NCBI GenBank assembly: GCA_947396885.1
Contig: OX377202.1
Span: 6,324,001-6,388,000, forward strand
DNA length: 64,000 nucleotides
Source of the DNA: Heligmosomoides polygyrus polygyrus
Taxonomy: Eukaryota > Nematoda > Chromadorea > Rhabditida > Heligmosomidae
Reading direction: 5' to 3'
Notes under the pieces: generated by a model
What the model saw: the letters and a program-made list of their open reading frames with translations, nothing else
Told to the model about the DNA's origin: nothing
The model's database searches: none
In this document: positions 44,300-56,938 of the stretch, in pieces
Position numbering within the stretch: position 1 is the stretch's first letter
How the letters are laid out: each line of letters begins with the position of its first letter
Position numbers and translations under genes: made by a program

Positions 44300-44990
44300 A
44301 TCAACGTCATCGTCGCCGATCCACAGGTAACGCAGGACCTCTGCCTGGCCTCGTCGGTACTGCCTTGGCATAGGAAACAGGACCTGGGCCAGGTAAGCTC
44401 CGCGGGTTATCCTGATTCCCTGTCGTAGGCTGGGGTGCAGCCTGGCCCCTAACTCGTAGTGTAGGTTGCTCACATAATTTAATTGATGTCACATTCCGTC
44501 GTTATCACTTAGTTAAGATTAATTTATAATTTACAAAGTCTAATATCTAAACCTATGGGGTGATCCTCCAAAATATCGAAGTCGACTGTGAGGTCATAAA
44601 GCGTCACAAGTGGAGGGACCACCGTGGACGCTCCGACCAACGGGGCTTTCTCCCGGAAGTCGAACGATCGCAGAGACGCTATCATATGGGTGTATCAAGT
44701 CGTATGGGTAAACACGCGGCGCCTAGCATCCGCCAAGGGCCTTAGCGAAAAAAATACCGCGTGACAGTCGTCGAGGATATTGGATGCTAGCCGTGGGTCT
44801 GGCTTGCCACAGCTCGGCCGTGGGTAGGGCCTCGGCCTCCACCGATGTGCGGGCGGAGGACCCCCTGCGGCACGACAACTTCAATAGAGGATCTCGGTAT
44901 GCTTTTTGCAAGCACTCCAGCAGCTGATGAACGGCCTGTGGCTCCCGAACGTTAAACGCGGTTTTCTCCGTGGCTGTATGATCTGTTGTA
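44300..44990. repeat. Interspersed repeat, copy 1
   Basis: It shares long blocks with 52570-53060 in the same orientation: ACAGGTAACGCAGG, CTGCCTGGCCTCGTCGGT, CAGGACCTGGGCCAGGT, CCCTGTCGTAGGCTGGGGTG, and later AACACGCGGC..ATCCGCCAAGGGCC. The element class is unknown, and no ends or coding frame are clear. Confidence 0.6.
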
Positions 44991-45553
44991 TATCTAAAAC
45001 GACGAAAACATCTCTAGTACAGAGCGCTGAGCATGGCACAGAACCCAACTAGAGCACCCTTTGTAAGCGCACGTGTCAATACATTACGGCAATTGCCGAA
45101 TTAATTCTTCCATCTCCTAGATACTCTGGTACTTTCTTATATGGACGACGCGGCGAGGGGTTTTTAAAGGTTTTGCGTAAATCTTCTCCATCAGTGGTGA
45201 ACTGCTATGGATTATTGTGGGACATGATCTATGTGTTGGTCTGACAATGATACACAATTGGACTCGATTTCAACAAGTTTATACAATAGACACCTTATTA
45301 GAAATTTACAAAGTTTGACAGGCGTTATTGATTTTGATGCTTTTAAGAGTGGATTCACAAAAATAGAACTATAATGCGTCTGCGTCATTCTTTGCTTCTG
45401 AACCGGCGTAATAACGATCTCTTTCGTTCCCCCTGAACACTTGCAAAAATCATCGCAGTCCACTGCGCCTTATACGATGGGTATCATAAGTTCAGACGCA
45501 CACTTTGACTAGCGTCCACACTTATGAGAGATAACTGAGAAGACACAACCTAC

Positions 45554-46069
45554 ACTTGGCTTTCGGGCTTTTGGCGCCATCATTGTGCTTCTTCCCGTTC
45601 GCTTCTTTTTCTTCTTCTTCGTTTCAACCTCTACTGACTCGTTCGATTTCGTCTCAGTTGTTCCCTGCTAAAATTCACTAAATTAAACGAAGTCTGAAAC
45701 GGAATCAGGTACTGGTCGGTAATGTGGCCTACGTGGGGAAATGAGTCGGCGCTAATCAACCGCAACCAATCGGAAGAATGATCTAACGTTAGCCGATGAA
45801 TCAGGGCACCGACAGTAAGTGCCTGAGGTTCTGTGCATACTTCCCGTTGCAGCGATAAAATCGCTTTTAGCTTTTATACCGGAGCCCTTTCGATTCTCGG
45901 GGAGAATCAGTAACCCTTATCTTCTCGACTAGGTCACGTGGGGCGAAACAATACCTGTGGTTTTGGGGTGATCGTCTCGCGACTTTCTTTCGACTCCTCA
46001 TCACAGCTGAAGTCGAGCTTTGTCCGCATTATAATGGAAGTCAGCTTGGCCTTCACCTTTGACTCGTCT
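45554..46069 (-). CDS. Unrecognised basic protein, two exons
   Basis: Exon 46069-45955 is bounded by TTTCAG and GTATTG and encodes 38 codons, beginning DESKVKAKLTSIIMRTKLDF and ending ETITPKPQ. Exon 45667-45554 is bounded by TTTTAG and GTAGGT and encodes another 38 codons in matching phase, with an acidic start and a KKKKKK cluster. The mix of acidic runs followed by a lysine cluster recalls the C-terminal exons of the gene at 19.6-30.3 kb, but no identity is evident. Flanking exons were not located. It lies downstream of the kinase on the same strand, yet the phase does not match the last visible kinase exon, so I treat it as a separate gene. It is probably a nuclear or nucleolar protein; no function is assigned. 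Confidence 0.5.
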
Positions 46070-47216
46070 CTGAAACGAACGAGCTTGGAGCAACGCTATC
46101 CGTGGATAGTCGTAAATGAACGTTATCCCTCTTCAAACCGTTGGCGACTCACATTGAATGCGCCTCGGCAATATCTGCAGATGTGATGCATTGTGTGATG
46201 GGCTGGCCATTTGACCGTTTGGATCCTTCTCTGAAGTGGAAGCTTATCTTTTGGATGGATAGCTACACAAAACCAAGCACTAACCGAAACAGAGAGTCGA
46301 AGAACGGATCACGAAGAACTTCCTTGCCACACAGTCTCGCTCTTGGTCGGTAAACGAGAATCTTACCGAGAAAAAAGACGACGTCAGGTCGAGCACCAGG
46401 AAGAAGCTGTAATCAAAAATAGGACGAGCCTACACAGAAATACTTTCAGAGTTCAAAAGATCTCTGGACCTACCGCTGCGAGCCCTGTTCCTGCTGTTCG
46501 TTCAGGCATACTGTCAGCCGATCTCACGACCTTCATGGATCTGTAAGAAGAGAGTTTCTTTGTTGTCGCTTACAAGGGACCTCTGTAGCTTGCTCCAGTG
46601 ATGCCCAACAAGAAGCATTGTAGGTCATCTAACATGGAGCGCAGAGGTGAAGTTCGTTTTTGCTGCGTGCCACAAGGTGGTCCAAAATGACAAAAATCTG
46701 CATGTTCTATACTGTCTTCCATTGGTGAATTTAAAGTATGACGTGCTAGTTGCCACTTGGATGGCTAACCAGAGCGGGGATCATTTTCCATACGGCTCTA
46801 TACTTTGATGATAGGTTCTTGTCAGCATATTCTGCTTTAGTGATAAGCTCCACTGATAGTTCAACACACCTCACAGTTAGGCCTCGGTCAGAGCGTTCGC
46901 ATAGCGACGTAAAACCCTGCCGATGCGACGCGATACTCGCTTCAAGCTTTTCTGCAAGGGGCATGGTACTATGAACACTACGCTTTCGAAACAGCAGCGC
47001 AGTAGAGGATCATCAAGTGACAAGCAAATCGCTCAGCAATGAACAGCGGCGTCATCATCGCGTGGCGATCTGGGAGATATAGTGTTCTCTGCACAAATAT
47101 GAACACCACGCGATGGCGCGTGATCGATATAGGAGGTCACCATTATGTCGCGCCGCGCGGCGATGCTGCTCTGAACGCCCTTTTATACTACATTCACACC
47201 TCCAACAAACAGTTAC
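46070..47216. other. Interval between kinase and basic-protein exons
   Basis: The C-lobe end of the kinase and the upstream exons of the basic protein should lie here. A possible 40-bp minus exon near 46361-46410 has both splice sites but no recognisable content. Nothing else is supported. Confidence 0.35.
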
Positions 47217-50200
47217 CTTGATAAACGTTAACAGGTTGGAAATTATTCAAGAAGTGCACTAACTTTATGTCAGCGTCGGTTGGAGAGCCGAGTGCACGTC
47301 GTATTAGCTTCATCTGGTGCTTCGTGTCCCGTCCAGGAAAAAGCACATTGCCCTTCACCATCTCTCCGAGTACACAACCTGCGGACCATATGTCTGCAAC
47401 GCAACGAGTCTTAGAGGTGGACGTGGAAGCAACCATTGAGGAAGTCACGCCGACCAACTGTCCAGTTGTAATTTTCAGCTCCGAGTAGTAATTCCGGCGG
47501 ACGATAGAATCGCGTCACCTATAACAGCTCATTAATCTCTCAATTCCTTATGCAAAGTGAATGGTAAAATCCTGATGTTTTAGGGTATATTTCCTTGCTG
47601 AGCCCCTCTTTTCGCATTAGCAACGGCGCCATTGCATTATAGTGTAGTGAGATCCTTGTTGTGAATGTACACCCCCTGTCGTACACCTGGTGAGCCCGTT
47701 GCACCAGTGGTGGAACTCATGCGGTCCTCAACCCGAGGCCACGTGTGAGGTACAATCAGAGTCGAGGTCTTACCTTGCGCGCTAGCTCTTACATTGCCTG
47801 CCACGTTGAGGTTAGGCCATTGTTGCTCCGACTGAAGCACACCTCATACCAATGCTGCTGTTTAGGCTCTTCCGCGCGGGCTGCACGTCACTCATTTTCA
47901 CATCACTCGTGATACAGTGAACCGACCGACCTTCTGCACTATGTACTTCTGCGCTCAGAATAAACCATTTCCCACTCTCAAGTCGTATGACAGTGCGCAA
48001 TTGATATCATACTTTCATAGTAGCTTCGATACACACAAGACATAACACTAGAGAGGAACACAATTGCCTACGAGTCAAGGCTGAGCCTGGCCACCGCACC
48101 TAGCGCAACCCGCAGATCCTTCCAGGCTCCTACCCTTGAGCCTGTGCTCACGAGGGCGGTGGCTAGGTCGGTCTCTGCGGTTAAATCCTGAATGATGCAT
48201 TTGCGCGTTCTGTCCTGATCGCCCAGATGTCCTGTGCGGCTGGTCGAGTCGATGTCCTGGTGTCGATGTAACATCTCTGACGATGGAGTGCCGCCGTTGG
48301 TTGCGGCGGAGAGAAGGGCGGACCGACCGCTCGGCGCGACGAGGACGATGCGAACACGACCGCTCACGGTCGCGGCATGACGAAGGAATGCCGAGCGCGC
48401 GCGGGAAGGTGCTTATACTGCGACTCGGCGCGTGCGCGAGCGTATGCCCTCCGCGTCGGGACCTGGGCGCCCCAAGCGTGTGCGTCCTTGAACAGTCGTG
48501 ATGGAGCGAGGCGAACGTCACGACACCCCCTCCTCACTCTCCACGCTTAACGTATATGTATGTAACTGATTCCTTGATTTTGCTGAGAATCTACAACATG
48601 GTACTTCGATACTAGTCGGCAATACGAGCTGCATGGAGGGCGGGAACGCACCATCCAACGAGATTACCAGCCCCACAGTATAGCACATGCTTTACTGTAT
48701 ATGCGATCAATTAAGACGTTTAGATCCAACCAGTCCCCTTCCCAAACCTTTCTCGAGACGCAGCTTATAAATGCAATCCATGACCCAAACAACCGTTCAC
48801 CTATCAAACTACGGGAATCACTTCCGACAACGAATGGTGCTTTGGAGAGGTCCTACCTGCGGCCCCAAAATGCGGTGCTCCTTCTTTGGATGCCCACGCC
48901 TTACTTTTTCCCGTCTTCCATGCCGGAGTAGAGGAAGATAGCGCTGGCAGTGGAAGCAGCTTTCCCAGACAAAGGTAGACCAGGAGACATCGATTCTGGG
49001 CGAAAACAGACCAAAGCTCTGCGTGTGATATTGCCTATTGCGGCAGCACGATCGCTCCTCTATCCTATGATTGGCCGTACGCGCAGTTTCCCCACAGTGG
49101 CTTGTAGATGAGGTGCTTCGACCAGCTCAAGGCATGGGAAAACGGCTGACGTCGTCAGTCAGTTGGCAAGTCCCTAATTTTCTATTTCTGTCCTGTGTTT
49201 AGTATTGCTGCTCATCATCGCCTCACATCAAATTTCATGGAGTTGCCATGTGTTCACCCAGAGGACTCAGGTGAGCCCCTTTTATGTTTCCAGATCACTG
49301 CTCGGTTGCAAGCGGGCCGCCGAGTAGAGTGATCGGTGTCTGGTGTGTATATTGTGTGGGTATTTATTGTGTATATGTCAGTTATCTAGTATGGGGGTTA
49401 TGGGCTTTCCTTCTGTGGAGGTTTAGGAGAAGCTCGTACTCTAGTGGAGGAGGAAGGGCAATCTGGTAGCTGGAGCTCCACTAACACGTTCGCAGTGAAT
49501 ACGCCATAAACAGAGCTAGTCAGTAGGCCTCCCTTCCCCAACGGGGTTGGTGCCATCTGGGTGACTCCCGCGTGCCCGTGGAGCGTTTAGGAGCGCCACA
49601 GGCACGGAGATCGTGCGCCTGTGGAGCCAGTGATCGCAACACCACCCTCGTCCATAGTCACAAAATATGGACTATGTGCATCACCTTTGGGCGGTTGGAC
49701 CTATCAGATCACAGACTGCCGCCTTTATGATTCGTGAGGAAAGTCAGAAAGCTTCCAGTCACCAGAGAAGGCTTAAGAGACTGCTTACTTGGTATGGTGT
49801 GGACGTCATTCCTGGTCGAACGACCTTTGCAGAACCAAAATCGCCGATTTTTAAAAGTCCAACTCCGTGATCGACCAGGATGTTCACCGGCTTGATATCT
49901 CTGTGCATGATTTGTAACTGAAACAAGCAACTCTTTCTAGCACCTAAGCAATGTCTAGTGGAGACTGACCTGACTAAGGTATTGTAGGCCGTTGAACATT
50001 TGCCAAGTGTAGATCTTCATATCTACTAGATCGAGTGAATTGCTCTCGATTAGTGTTCCTAGCGTATCCGGCATAAAATCGAAGACAAATGATTCGCATA
50101 CCTAAACATTTGCTCAAAAGATTCGAAAAGCAAATATAGAACAAAGAGGAAAGTACGGTATTATTCTATCTCTTCATGGGATGCGCCAGGCATTCTTCTT

Positions 50201-53200
50201 CCTAGAAATGTTGTGGGGGCAATATGACTATTTATTTGTTTTACAAGATAACTTGCTAGCTGATGGACAAGTCGGTGTTTTATCCATTACTTACGATTTT
50301 CCGAACGATTTATTATATATAGATTCTTCTTCCTAGAAATGTTGTGGGGGCAATATGACTATTTATTTGTTTTACAAGATAACTTGCTAGCTGATGGACA
50401 AGTCGGTGTTTTATCCATTACTTACGATTTTCCGAACGATTTATTATATATAGATGTAATATAAATTACCCGATCATCCCTTTTGTTGGAGAACGCATAA
50501 ATCATTTGTACAATGTTCTTGTGCTTTTCTCTGCTAATTCCTGTTAAAAATATCATTTCGAAGTTACGATCCCTGCTCTCTGAAAGGAGTTTTTCCTAGC
50601 AGAAATTGCTCTTGCAGACGTCCTTATGAAGTACCTGGCCAAGTTTTCTTAATTGCGATTTCTCTTGGTGCCGGACCCGGTGAAAGCAGTGTGCCCCTGA
50701 AGTATCTGTTTGATATCTGTTAATCTGTGAGACTATATAAGAGTTTGCCAGCAAGTAACTTTTAGACATTATTTAAAAGCCATTTCATTGTAAATGTTCG
50801 TATTCTATCATTGCAGTACCGGACACGCCGCTGTGCCCAATAATCAAGAGCGGCGCGGAAGAGAAATAACGGCTCCTTATTTGCTCCGCAAAGCGCCGTT
50901 AATAACTTCTTTAGATTCCATATTTCGGAAAAGAGACACATGTTTGAGTTCATCAGCCTAAGCTCTATCTTTTAACATTTAAATCATAACAGAAATGAAG
51001 AATGCGTATACATCATCAGGCACAAACTGCCACAGAGTTGACGCAGGCGCCACAACAACAGCACCATCCATTTAATACCGCCATGCCTGCCATGTCGCCA
51101 TACTACTATCCAGGTTAGTTTGCACCTATCGGTAGACAATTCACTCAGGTGCAGTTTAGCACGCCTATCCAGCTGAGCACGTGCACGCTTGAGCCTTTTC
51201 ATGGCCACATTCCGCAATTCAAGCACCTCTCGTCTGCTTTCGACGCAACGACCCTAACGTTGCGCCGGTCCATAAGTTTCAATACCTCCGAAGCTTACCA
51301 AAAGACAAGGTCGTCATAGTGCCGCAGTACTTGGATCCGGAGAAAAATAACTAATACGAACTAGTGAGAGAGCTTAAAGAACGGTACGATCGACCCATAG
51401 AGCACGTACCATGTTACACAAGCAACTCCAACAGCTGCCTCCTTCTCGTAATTCGGGATCCGAACTCCGCAACCCGTCGTTTCCGTGGTCAACCCCCCCC
51501 CCCCACCCCCGCTAGCCGCAACCGATGGTACCTAGCACCTAAAATCCGTGGACGTATGCGTCGCCTCCGCCTACGCCAACACCGCGTAGCGCAACACACG
51601 AGTCACGTGTCCCATGGTGCATCACCTGATTCTTCTGCTAGCAGAATCACTACTCGGCGTCGTGCTTCACATATCCGTCGCTGGAAAAGCGCTTTCGCAG
51701 TCATGCCATGAATGCGCGCTGTTTCCGGTGCGGGAGGATCACCTCGACCGTGGTTATGATCACTCAAAGAAGGAGTGCAGGTTTTGCAAAGACACAGACC
51801 TCAGGGCCTTCGGTCCCATCGGTCATATGGTCTATCGGGAGGTTAGAATGAATTCGTCTGAATAAATAAATCGTCTTAAATACCACATATACGGATGTTT
51901 TTCTCTTCTTTTCACTAGTACATTGAAGTTTCTTATAATGGTCGCTCATTTCTCGATGCAGTTATTCAGGTAGGGCTCGTGGGTCACGTGTCATCGTGCT
52001 GTCGTGCTCCGGTCGTGTCGCCACAGATGTCATCGTCGACTTGTACATATGTAGATAACCCATCGTCATAGTCGACTCCGCAAACCACCTCGTCGCTTTA
52101 ACACCTCACTTCGTCACCTTATTCGTCGCAGTGACCTTAACCTGATACTCGCCCATCGTACCCTCGCTCAGATACTCATCACTTTTGAAGTTTTGTTAAT
52201 GTTGTTTTTGTTGTGTCCTGTTATGTCGCATAGACATCTTAGCTTTAGCTCACAGGTCGCTTAACGACTCAGCCCCTCTCGTCAAGCTCACCCACCCGTA
52301 GGTGCATCTGTCGCACCCGCCGTCGCCACGCAACGTGGCATCGCCCTCCTCGCCGCCACCAGTAAGTCTAGTCGTCCCTCATCGTTCAAGGGTAGGGTCG
52401 CTAGTCCGCCGTGGATTCCGTTGTGGCCGCGCCGTCGCGTTGCTCCGCCTTTGTGGTCGGAAGTTGTCGTCACCCGACAGTCATGGATGGTCACCGAAGA
52501 ACTGAGGGATCCCGTCGCCATCGTCGTCGCTCGCCCCGACGACGATGGCGACAGGATCCCTCAGTCCCTCAGTGGGCGATCTACAGGTAACGCAGGGCCC
52601 CTGCCTGGCCTCGTCGGTCGTGACTTGGCATAGGCTACAGGACCTGGGCCAGGTGAGCTTCGCGGGTTACGATCCTGATTCCCTGTCGTAGGCTGGGGTG
52701 CAGCCTGGCCTCTTACTCGTAGTGTAGGTCGTTCACATAATTTAATTCGTACACAATTTGATCGTAATTGTCTTTTTAAGATACGTTTGCGAACTTACAA
52801 AGGTTTAAAACGTATGCAGAGGTGGTCGTCCGAGACTATCAAAGTGTAAAATGTTAAAGTCATTAAAGCATCGTCAAGCGGAGGGACCGCCGGGGGTCGT
52901 GGAACGCTCCGACCAATGGGGGTTTTTCCGAAGGAAGTGAAGCAGTCGCAAAGACGCTATATATTGTGGCTATGTCAAGCCGCATAGCAAGAACACGCGG
53001 CAGCCAAAGATCCGCCAAGGGCCTAAGGAAAAAATAGCGCGTGGCAGTCGATGGGTCCACTGATGGAAGCGCGAGCCTAAGCTGCTACAGCTCAGGCCGT
53101 GGATGGGACAGAAGACCTCTCGCGGCATGAGATTTACCATTACGTCGCGTCGCTCTACGATGGGGCTGTGAATGCTCCTTAAAAGTCATTGTTGGCGTTC

Positions 53201-54777
53201 CCACTGTTCTTCACAAGCAAGGCGGTCGCTGACTTTTCGAAGTGGGTTCCATTTCACCCACTCACTGGTGTTGAATGGCGCGGATAGAGTGCTGAGTGGA
53301 GAAGGAATCAGTGGACGGATTCATCAACAATGAAACCTGCTGGTATAAGGGATAGAGGTAAGATAATGTGTAGATATGAATGCTTCATTGTGAGTATTTC
53401 AACAAAGGCGCTATCCGTCTAAGGTAGGTGCAGAGAATTGGCGAAAAAGTTACATAGCTTTCTAGATCATTATAAAAGGAATCTGAAAACACCCTAGCTC
53501 CGGTGATGAGCGCTGTGACATTCAGCACGAGTCCACCGTCGCATACGGTGGTGTACACGCGTGGTGTATAGCCTCTTCGTCGAAGTATTGCTGGTGTGTG
53601 AAGTGCAATAAATGATAATGACAATGATAATGATATCTGTGCAAGGTGTTGTTCATTCGCTGCCGAATCTGGCTCCGAGGCTCTCAGAGATATTCTCATC
53701 TTAATGCATCAGCTTCTTCCAGAGCAGATCATCTGCATCAGCATCAGCTTCTCCCAGAGTCAGATGAGCATCCTAATCTTCCAGTGAATCTTCCAGCTCA
53801 ACCAATCGCCGCGAAGTTTTTTATAGCACGTAATAGTGGAATCGAGGTGAAATGACAGCAGCTGAAGAGCTGAAAAGCCTACAGGACATGACATTATTCG
53901 GCTCGTGGGGGAGGTAGATCGCATTATCCTCGTTGGTTACTATGTTGTTCAACTTTGATTTTAGTTTTTTGGATTGCAGGATTCCGGAGCTAGGGTGATT
54001 GTTCTTAGACTCCTTATATAATTGTATCTATAGCTATGTAACTTTTTCGTCAATTCTCCGCACCCACCTTACGATTAGTCGGGTAGCGCCTCAACCCCTT
54101 ATGACTCGCATACCCGCGGGTATAATCGATGATGAATCCGCCTCCAGGATATACCAGTGCCTGTTGTTGGGTCAATGATGCACTGTGGAGTTCTCCAGGA
54201 CGTCTAGGGCATTAAAAAAGAGATGTTAGCTAAAAAGTTCCTACGAGTTCCACTGGAAGATTAGTTTAGTAGAAGAAGAGAGAGATGGTGTGAGCTACCC
54301 AAGCACATGATAGGTTGCTTATTGGGTGGATTTTGACTACATGACTGCGTTACAAGACTAGAGCCAATTAGTGCCTTTATTTGGAATTCAACTAGGGTTT
54401 TCTCACCATTCTACCAAAAACTATGGGAAACTACCTAGTCTGTTGAACTTATGTTTCTACCCAACTACAAAATTATTGTAGTTCGCTAAAGATTGTAGTT
54501 TGAGAACCGCACCTGTAGACATTGCTGAACACACCGTTCGCGTGTAAGTGTAGATTTGTCATTCTAAGTTTAACATTTTTCATTTCTGGCATTTCTTTGG
54601 CAGGCTGCAATGATGAGGCGTTAAACTCGTGGGCAGGTAAGGTGTTACCCTGATGAGGGTATGTGGCAACCGTACCTGCTCAACAATTTTGTCTGTCATG
54701 CCGGTGAGTACGCGGTTCGATGACCTCCCACGAGTGTTAAAACTAAGCAAATGAATCAAACCTTTCTCCGCAGTCAT
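47217..54777 (-). CDS. GSK3-like protein kinase, eight exons
   Basis: Exons: 54777-54676 (starts with ATG), 54604-54513, 51233-51145, 50540-50470, 50101-49970, 49917-49825, 47518-47459, 47409-47217. All phases match, giving about 277 codons. Kinase landmarks in order are a glycine-loop counterpart HANGVFSNVYR, the lysine strand RNVAMKRLKR, KHKNIVQMIYAF, hinge SFVFDFMPDTL, catalytic loop MHRDIKPVN, GDFGSAK, RFYRPPELLLGAE and DIWSAGCVLGEM. DFGSAK and the PDTL hinge point to the GSK3 branch of CMGC kinases. The loop is degenerate (one glycine), as in divergent nematode GSK3-like kinases. Two parts are missing: about 12 activation-loop residues between DFGSAK and RFYRPPE, presumably a tiny unlocated exon, and the end of the C-lobe. 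Intron 2 (3.28 kb) holds repeats. Donor GTGAAT at 51144 was chosen because it alone keeps the frame. Confidence 0.85.
47519..49824. other. Kinase intron 6 with repeats
   Basis: The GC-rich block 48.07-48.54 kb and the 49.47-49.65 kb block (with CAACGGGGTTGGTGCCATCT) look like fragments of interspersed elements. The missing activation-loop exon should be here but was not located. Confidence 0.4.
50192..50453. repeat. Perfect tandem duplication, 131-bp unit
   Basis: The unit starting ATTCTTCTTCCTAGAAATG at 50192 is repeated at 50323 with no difference noticed over 131 bp. The first unit begins in a copy of the GGGATGCGCCA repeat. It lies in the intron between kinase exons 4 and 5. Confidence 0.92.
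52570..53060. repeat. Interspersed repeat, copy 2
   Basis: Same order of shared blocks as copy 1 at 44300-44990. It lies in the large second kinase intron, next to CGTCGTC-rich sequence as in copy 1. Confidence 0.6.
53310..54150. mobile_element. Large foldback related to the GGATTCATCAACGAC family
   Basis: The left end GGACGGATTCATCAACAAT and right end ATGATGAATCCGCCTCC enclose arms of about 170 bp, including AATTGGCGAAAAAGTTACAT against ATGTAACTTTTTCGTCAATT and CACCCTAGCTCCGG against CCGGAGCTAGGGTG. The middle (about 53500-53980) is unpaired, non-coding DNA. It is in the second kinase intron. Confidence 0.75.
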
Positions 54778-54895
54778 ATTGATAGTAGCCGATCTTCACG
54801 GTGGTTTTACTGATCTTATCAATGAGGAGAGCAAACCGAAAGAATTTCATCAAAAAGGTAGCTGCAAGTCTAGAGCGCGGTCCATGGCTTTTCTT

Positions 54896-55112
54896 TTAAG
54901 AAGTCAAGGCAACTGGTCCAAAAACTCTGGCTAAATCCGTTTGGGGACTCCATTCACCTAGTGGCGAGGAATGCATCCGTGCAGCACCACTGACATCATA
55001 GCTGAACGACATAATAGGGATTTTTAGAAAGTCAACGGATTTTTCTCCAATAGGTTTATCACATTTCCTCTTGGTTTTCACTAACATTGCAGACCTCATC
55101 CTCGGTCTGTTC
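54896..55112 (-). CDS. Terminal exon of an unrecognised gene upstream of the kinase
   Basis: A 217-bp exon follows a CTTTTCAG acceptor and ends in TAA at 54896-54898. It has one base of split codon, then 71 residues, including KTKRKCDKPIGEK, SYDVSGAARMHSSPLGEW and DLARVFGPVALTS. Composition is protein-like and the frame is open throughout. I do not recognise a domain. The stop is only 118 bp from the kinase start codon on the same strand, the kind of spacing seen between genes of nematode operons. Its upstream exons would lie above 55.1 kb, where a mariner occupies 55668-56936; none was identified. Confidence 0.5.
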
Positions 55113-55667
55113 CTGAAAAGCTCAGTAAATTAACGAGAATACTTTAATGCTTTCATGTTATTTTTCATGTCTTCTATAGCGCAGTTAAACCTTAGAATTG
55201 CATTTAGGAGCTAAAAACGTTTTTCGCCGAATCTCCAAGAACATGAATGATTCCATTAATGGTAGGATAATGGTCTGACTCATCGTAAGATACGTCTATC
55301 CGCACTGCTTATCCCAAAATACTCTTGTTCGCCAACTGGAACGGTTGAGACGGAGAGAATGTTTTTGGCCGCCGTATTTTTTTTATTTTAAATGATTTGA
55401 TAAGAACACTAATAGCAGAAAATTTTAGGAATGCTATTTTTCCTGAACGTTAACACGTCGTCGACCGTGTCACATCCTTTCGGCCGAGTGGGACCACGCC
55501 GTGTCACACTCTCGATGTTGCAAAAAGCCGATTGGTCCACCCACTCGTAAGGCAGGAGGAAATCGTGCGGTCGTCAACGTTTGTTCACGGTCCACTGACA
55601 GGCTTTTAATTGAATTTTTATTAGTTCGTTCGGTACTTAGCGATGTGGTGCCAGCAGCGAGATTGTA

Positions 55668-56936
55668 TTAGGTCATCCAATAAGTAATGTCGTTTGTTCG
55701 AGCTTGACTTCAATTGAACAAATTTTCAACAAAACTTTATTTCAGTCAACAATGTAATTACCATCATTATCAAATACCTTTCTCCATCTAGCGAGCAAAT
55801 CTTCAATACCTGAGCAATAAAAGTGTTGCGGTTTTTGAGCAAAATATATGGACATAGCATTCTGAATATACTCCAACCTTTCAAATTTCTTGCCACTAAG
55901 CAAAAGCTGTAAAAAACGGAATAAGCGGTAATCGGAAGGTGCAAGATTGGGAGAATGCGGTGGATGAGGGAGAACCTCCCATCCTAATTCGTTGATTTTT
56001 TCCAGCGTCCGTTTACACAGTGCGGTTTTGCATTGTCGTGATGGAGAAATACGCCCTTTCTGTTGACGATCGCCGAATACTTTTCCAGTAAAGCTTGGTT
56101 CACTCGATCCAGTTGCTCACGGTAAAGGTCTGCGTCAACGGTCTGTCCAGATTTAAGCCCTTCAAGGAGGACAATTTCACGGATATTCCACCATACACGG
56201 AGGAGTGCCTTTCTGAGATGAATATTCGGCTTCGCAGTACTTCTTTGCTGTTCATTTTTGGAAAGCCACTGCTTTTTTCGTTTTGGATTATCGTACAAGA
56301 TCCATTTTTCGTCTCCTGTGATCATTCGATCAAAAAATAGGTCTGTACGGTGTCGCTGAGCAATGCGTTTCAAAGTGTCGATCCGTTGGCACGGTTCTCG
56401 GCAGATAAATCGTGCGGTTCTCAAACACCTGCTCTGCATACCTTGCCAATTTGGCGTAGATGAAGATGAATGGTTGATTTAGGCTCGTTGAGAGTGCTCG
56501 AAAGTTCCTCCACTGTTTGACAAGGATTCGCCTCCAGTTCTGCCATCAGCATGTTGTTGTCAAATGTTACCGGTCTTCCTGATCGAGAGGAGTCGGAGAG
56601 GCCTAAATTACAGGATTTGAATCTGGAAAACCATCGCTGGCATTTGCGAACGTCCAATGCATCTGGATATACATCGCAGATATTTTTGGTAGCAACCGTT
56701 GCGTTACTACCCTTCCGAAATTCGAACAGCATGCAATGCCGAATATGCTCCTCTGAGATGTGCCGAGCCATTCCAACTGAACTTGCAAGCTAGCGATTCA
56801 ACGAATGGTAGATTCTAAAAAAGCAGGTCTCATTTACCTTAGAATCACTTAGTGCACCTTCTAAATACCCAAATCTGCCGACAAATAGCTAAAACCGTAG
56901 TGCACAAAAAACGACATTACTTATTGGATGACCTAA
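55668..56936 (-). mobile_element. Full-length mariner, inactivated
   Basis: 1269 bp with inverted ends TTAGGTCATCCAATAAGTAA and its complement, flanked by TA (55666-55667 and 56937-56938). The length is that of a complete mariner. The transposase gene covers most of it but is broken. It is a different subfamily from the elements at 20500 and 25558 judging by the ends. Confidence 0.93.
55741..56771 (-). pseudogene. Mariner transposase, one stop and two frame breaks
   Basis: The N-terminal part (56771 downward) has the DNA-binding segment with SGRPVTF, ending RQIGKVCRAGV at a TGA near 56421 where mariners usually have tryptophan. The frame resumes PHDLSAENRAN, then shifts near 56385 to RIDTLKRIAQRHR. 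The catalytic blocks are MITGDEKWILYD, FLHHDNAKPH and, after a second shift near 56015, HSPNLAPSDYRLF, so all three aspartates of D,D34D remain. It ends DNDGNYIVD just before 55741. Confidence 0.9.
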
Positions 56937-56938
56937 TA

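Larger units (their letters stand above)
42541..45553. other. Region with no supported gene besides repeats
   Basis: It contains the short palindrome at 43274, a CGTCGTC-rich stretch at 43.9-44.3 kb, and the interspersed repeat at about 44300-44990. Otherwise it is unremarkable; no exon with good borders was found. Confidence 0.4.

Noticed and set aside
51002..51115. Plus-strand Gln/Pro-rich open frame with a GTTAGT donor
   Set aside because: It adjoins a well-supported minus-strand kinase exon, has an upstream stop and no second exon; left out, though not excluded.
54781..54855. Minus-strand ATG frame beginning MKFFRFALLIDK just before the kinase start
   Set aside because: The frame closes within about 30 codons with no usable donor; more likely the kinase 5' UTR or an upstream ORF.
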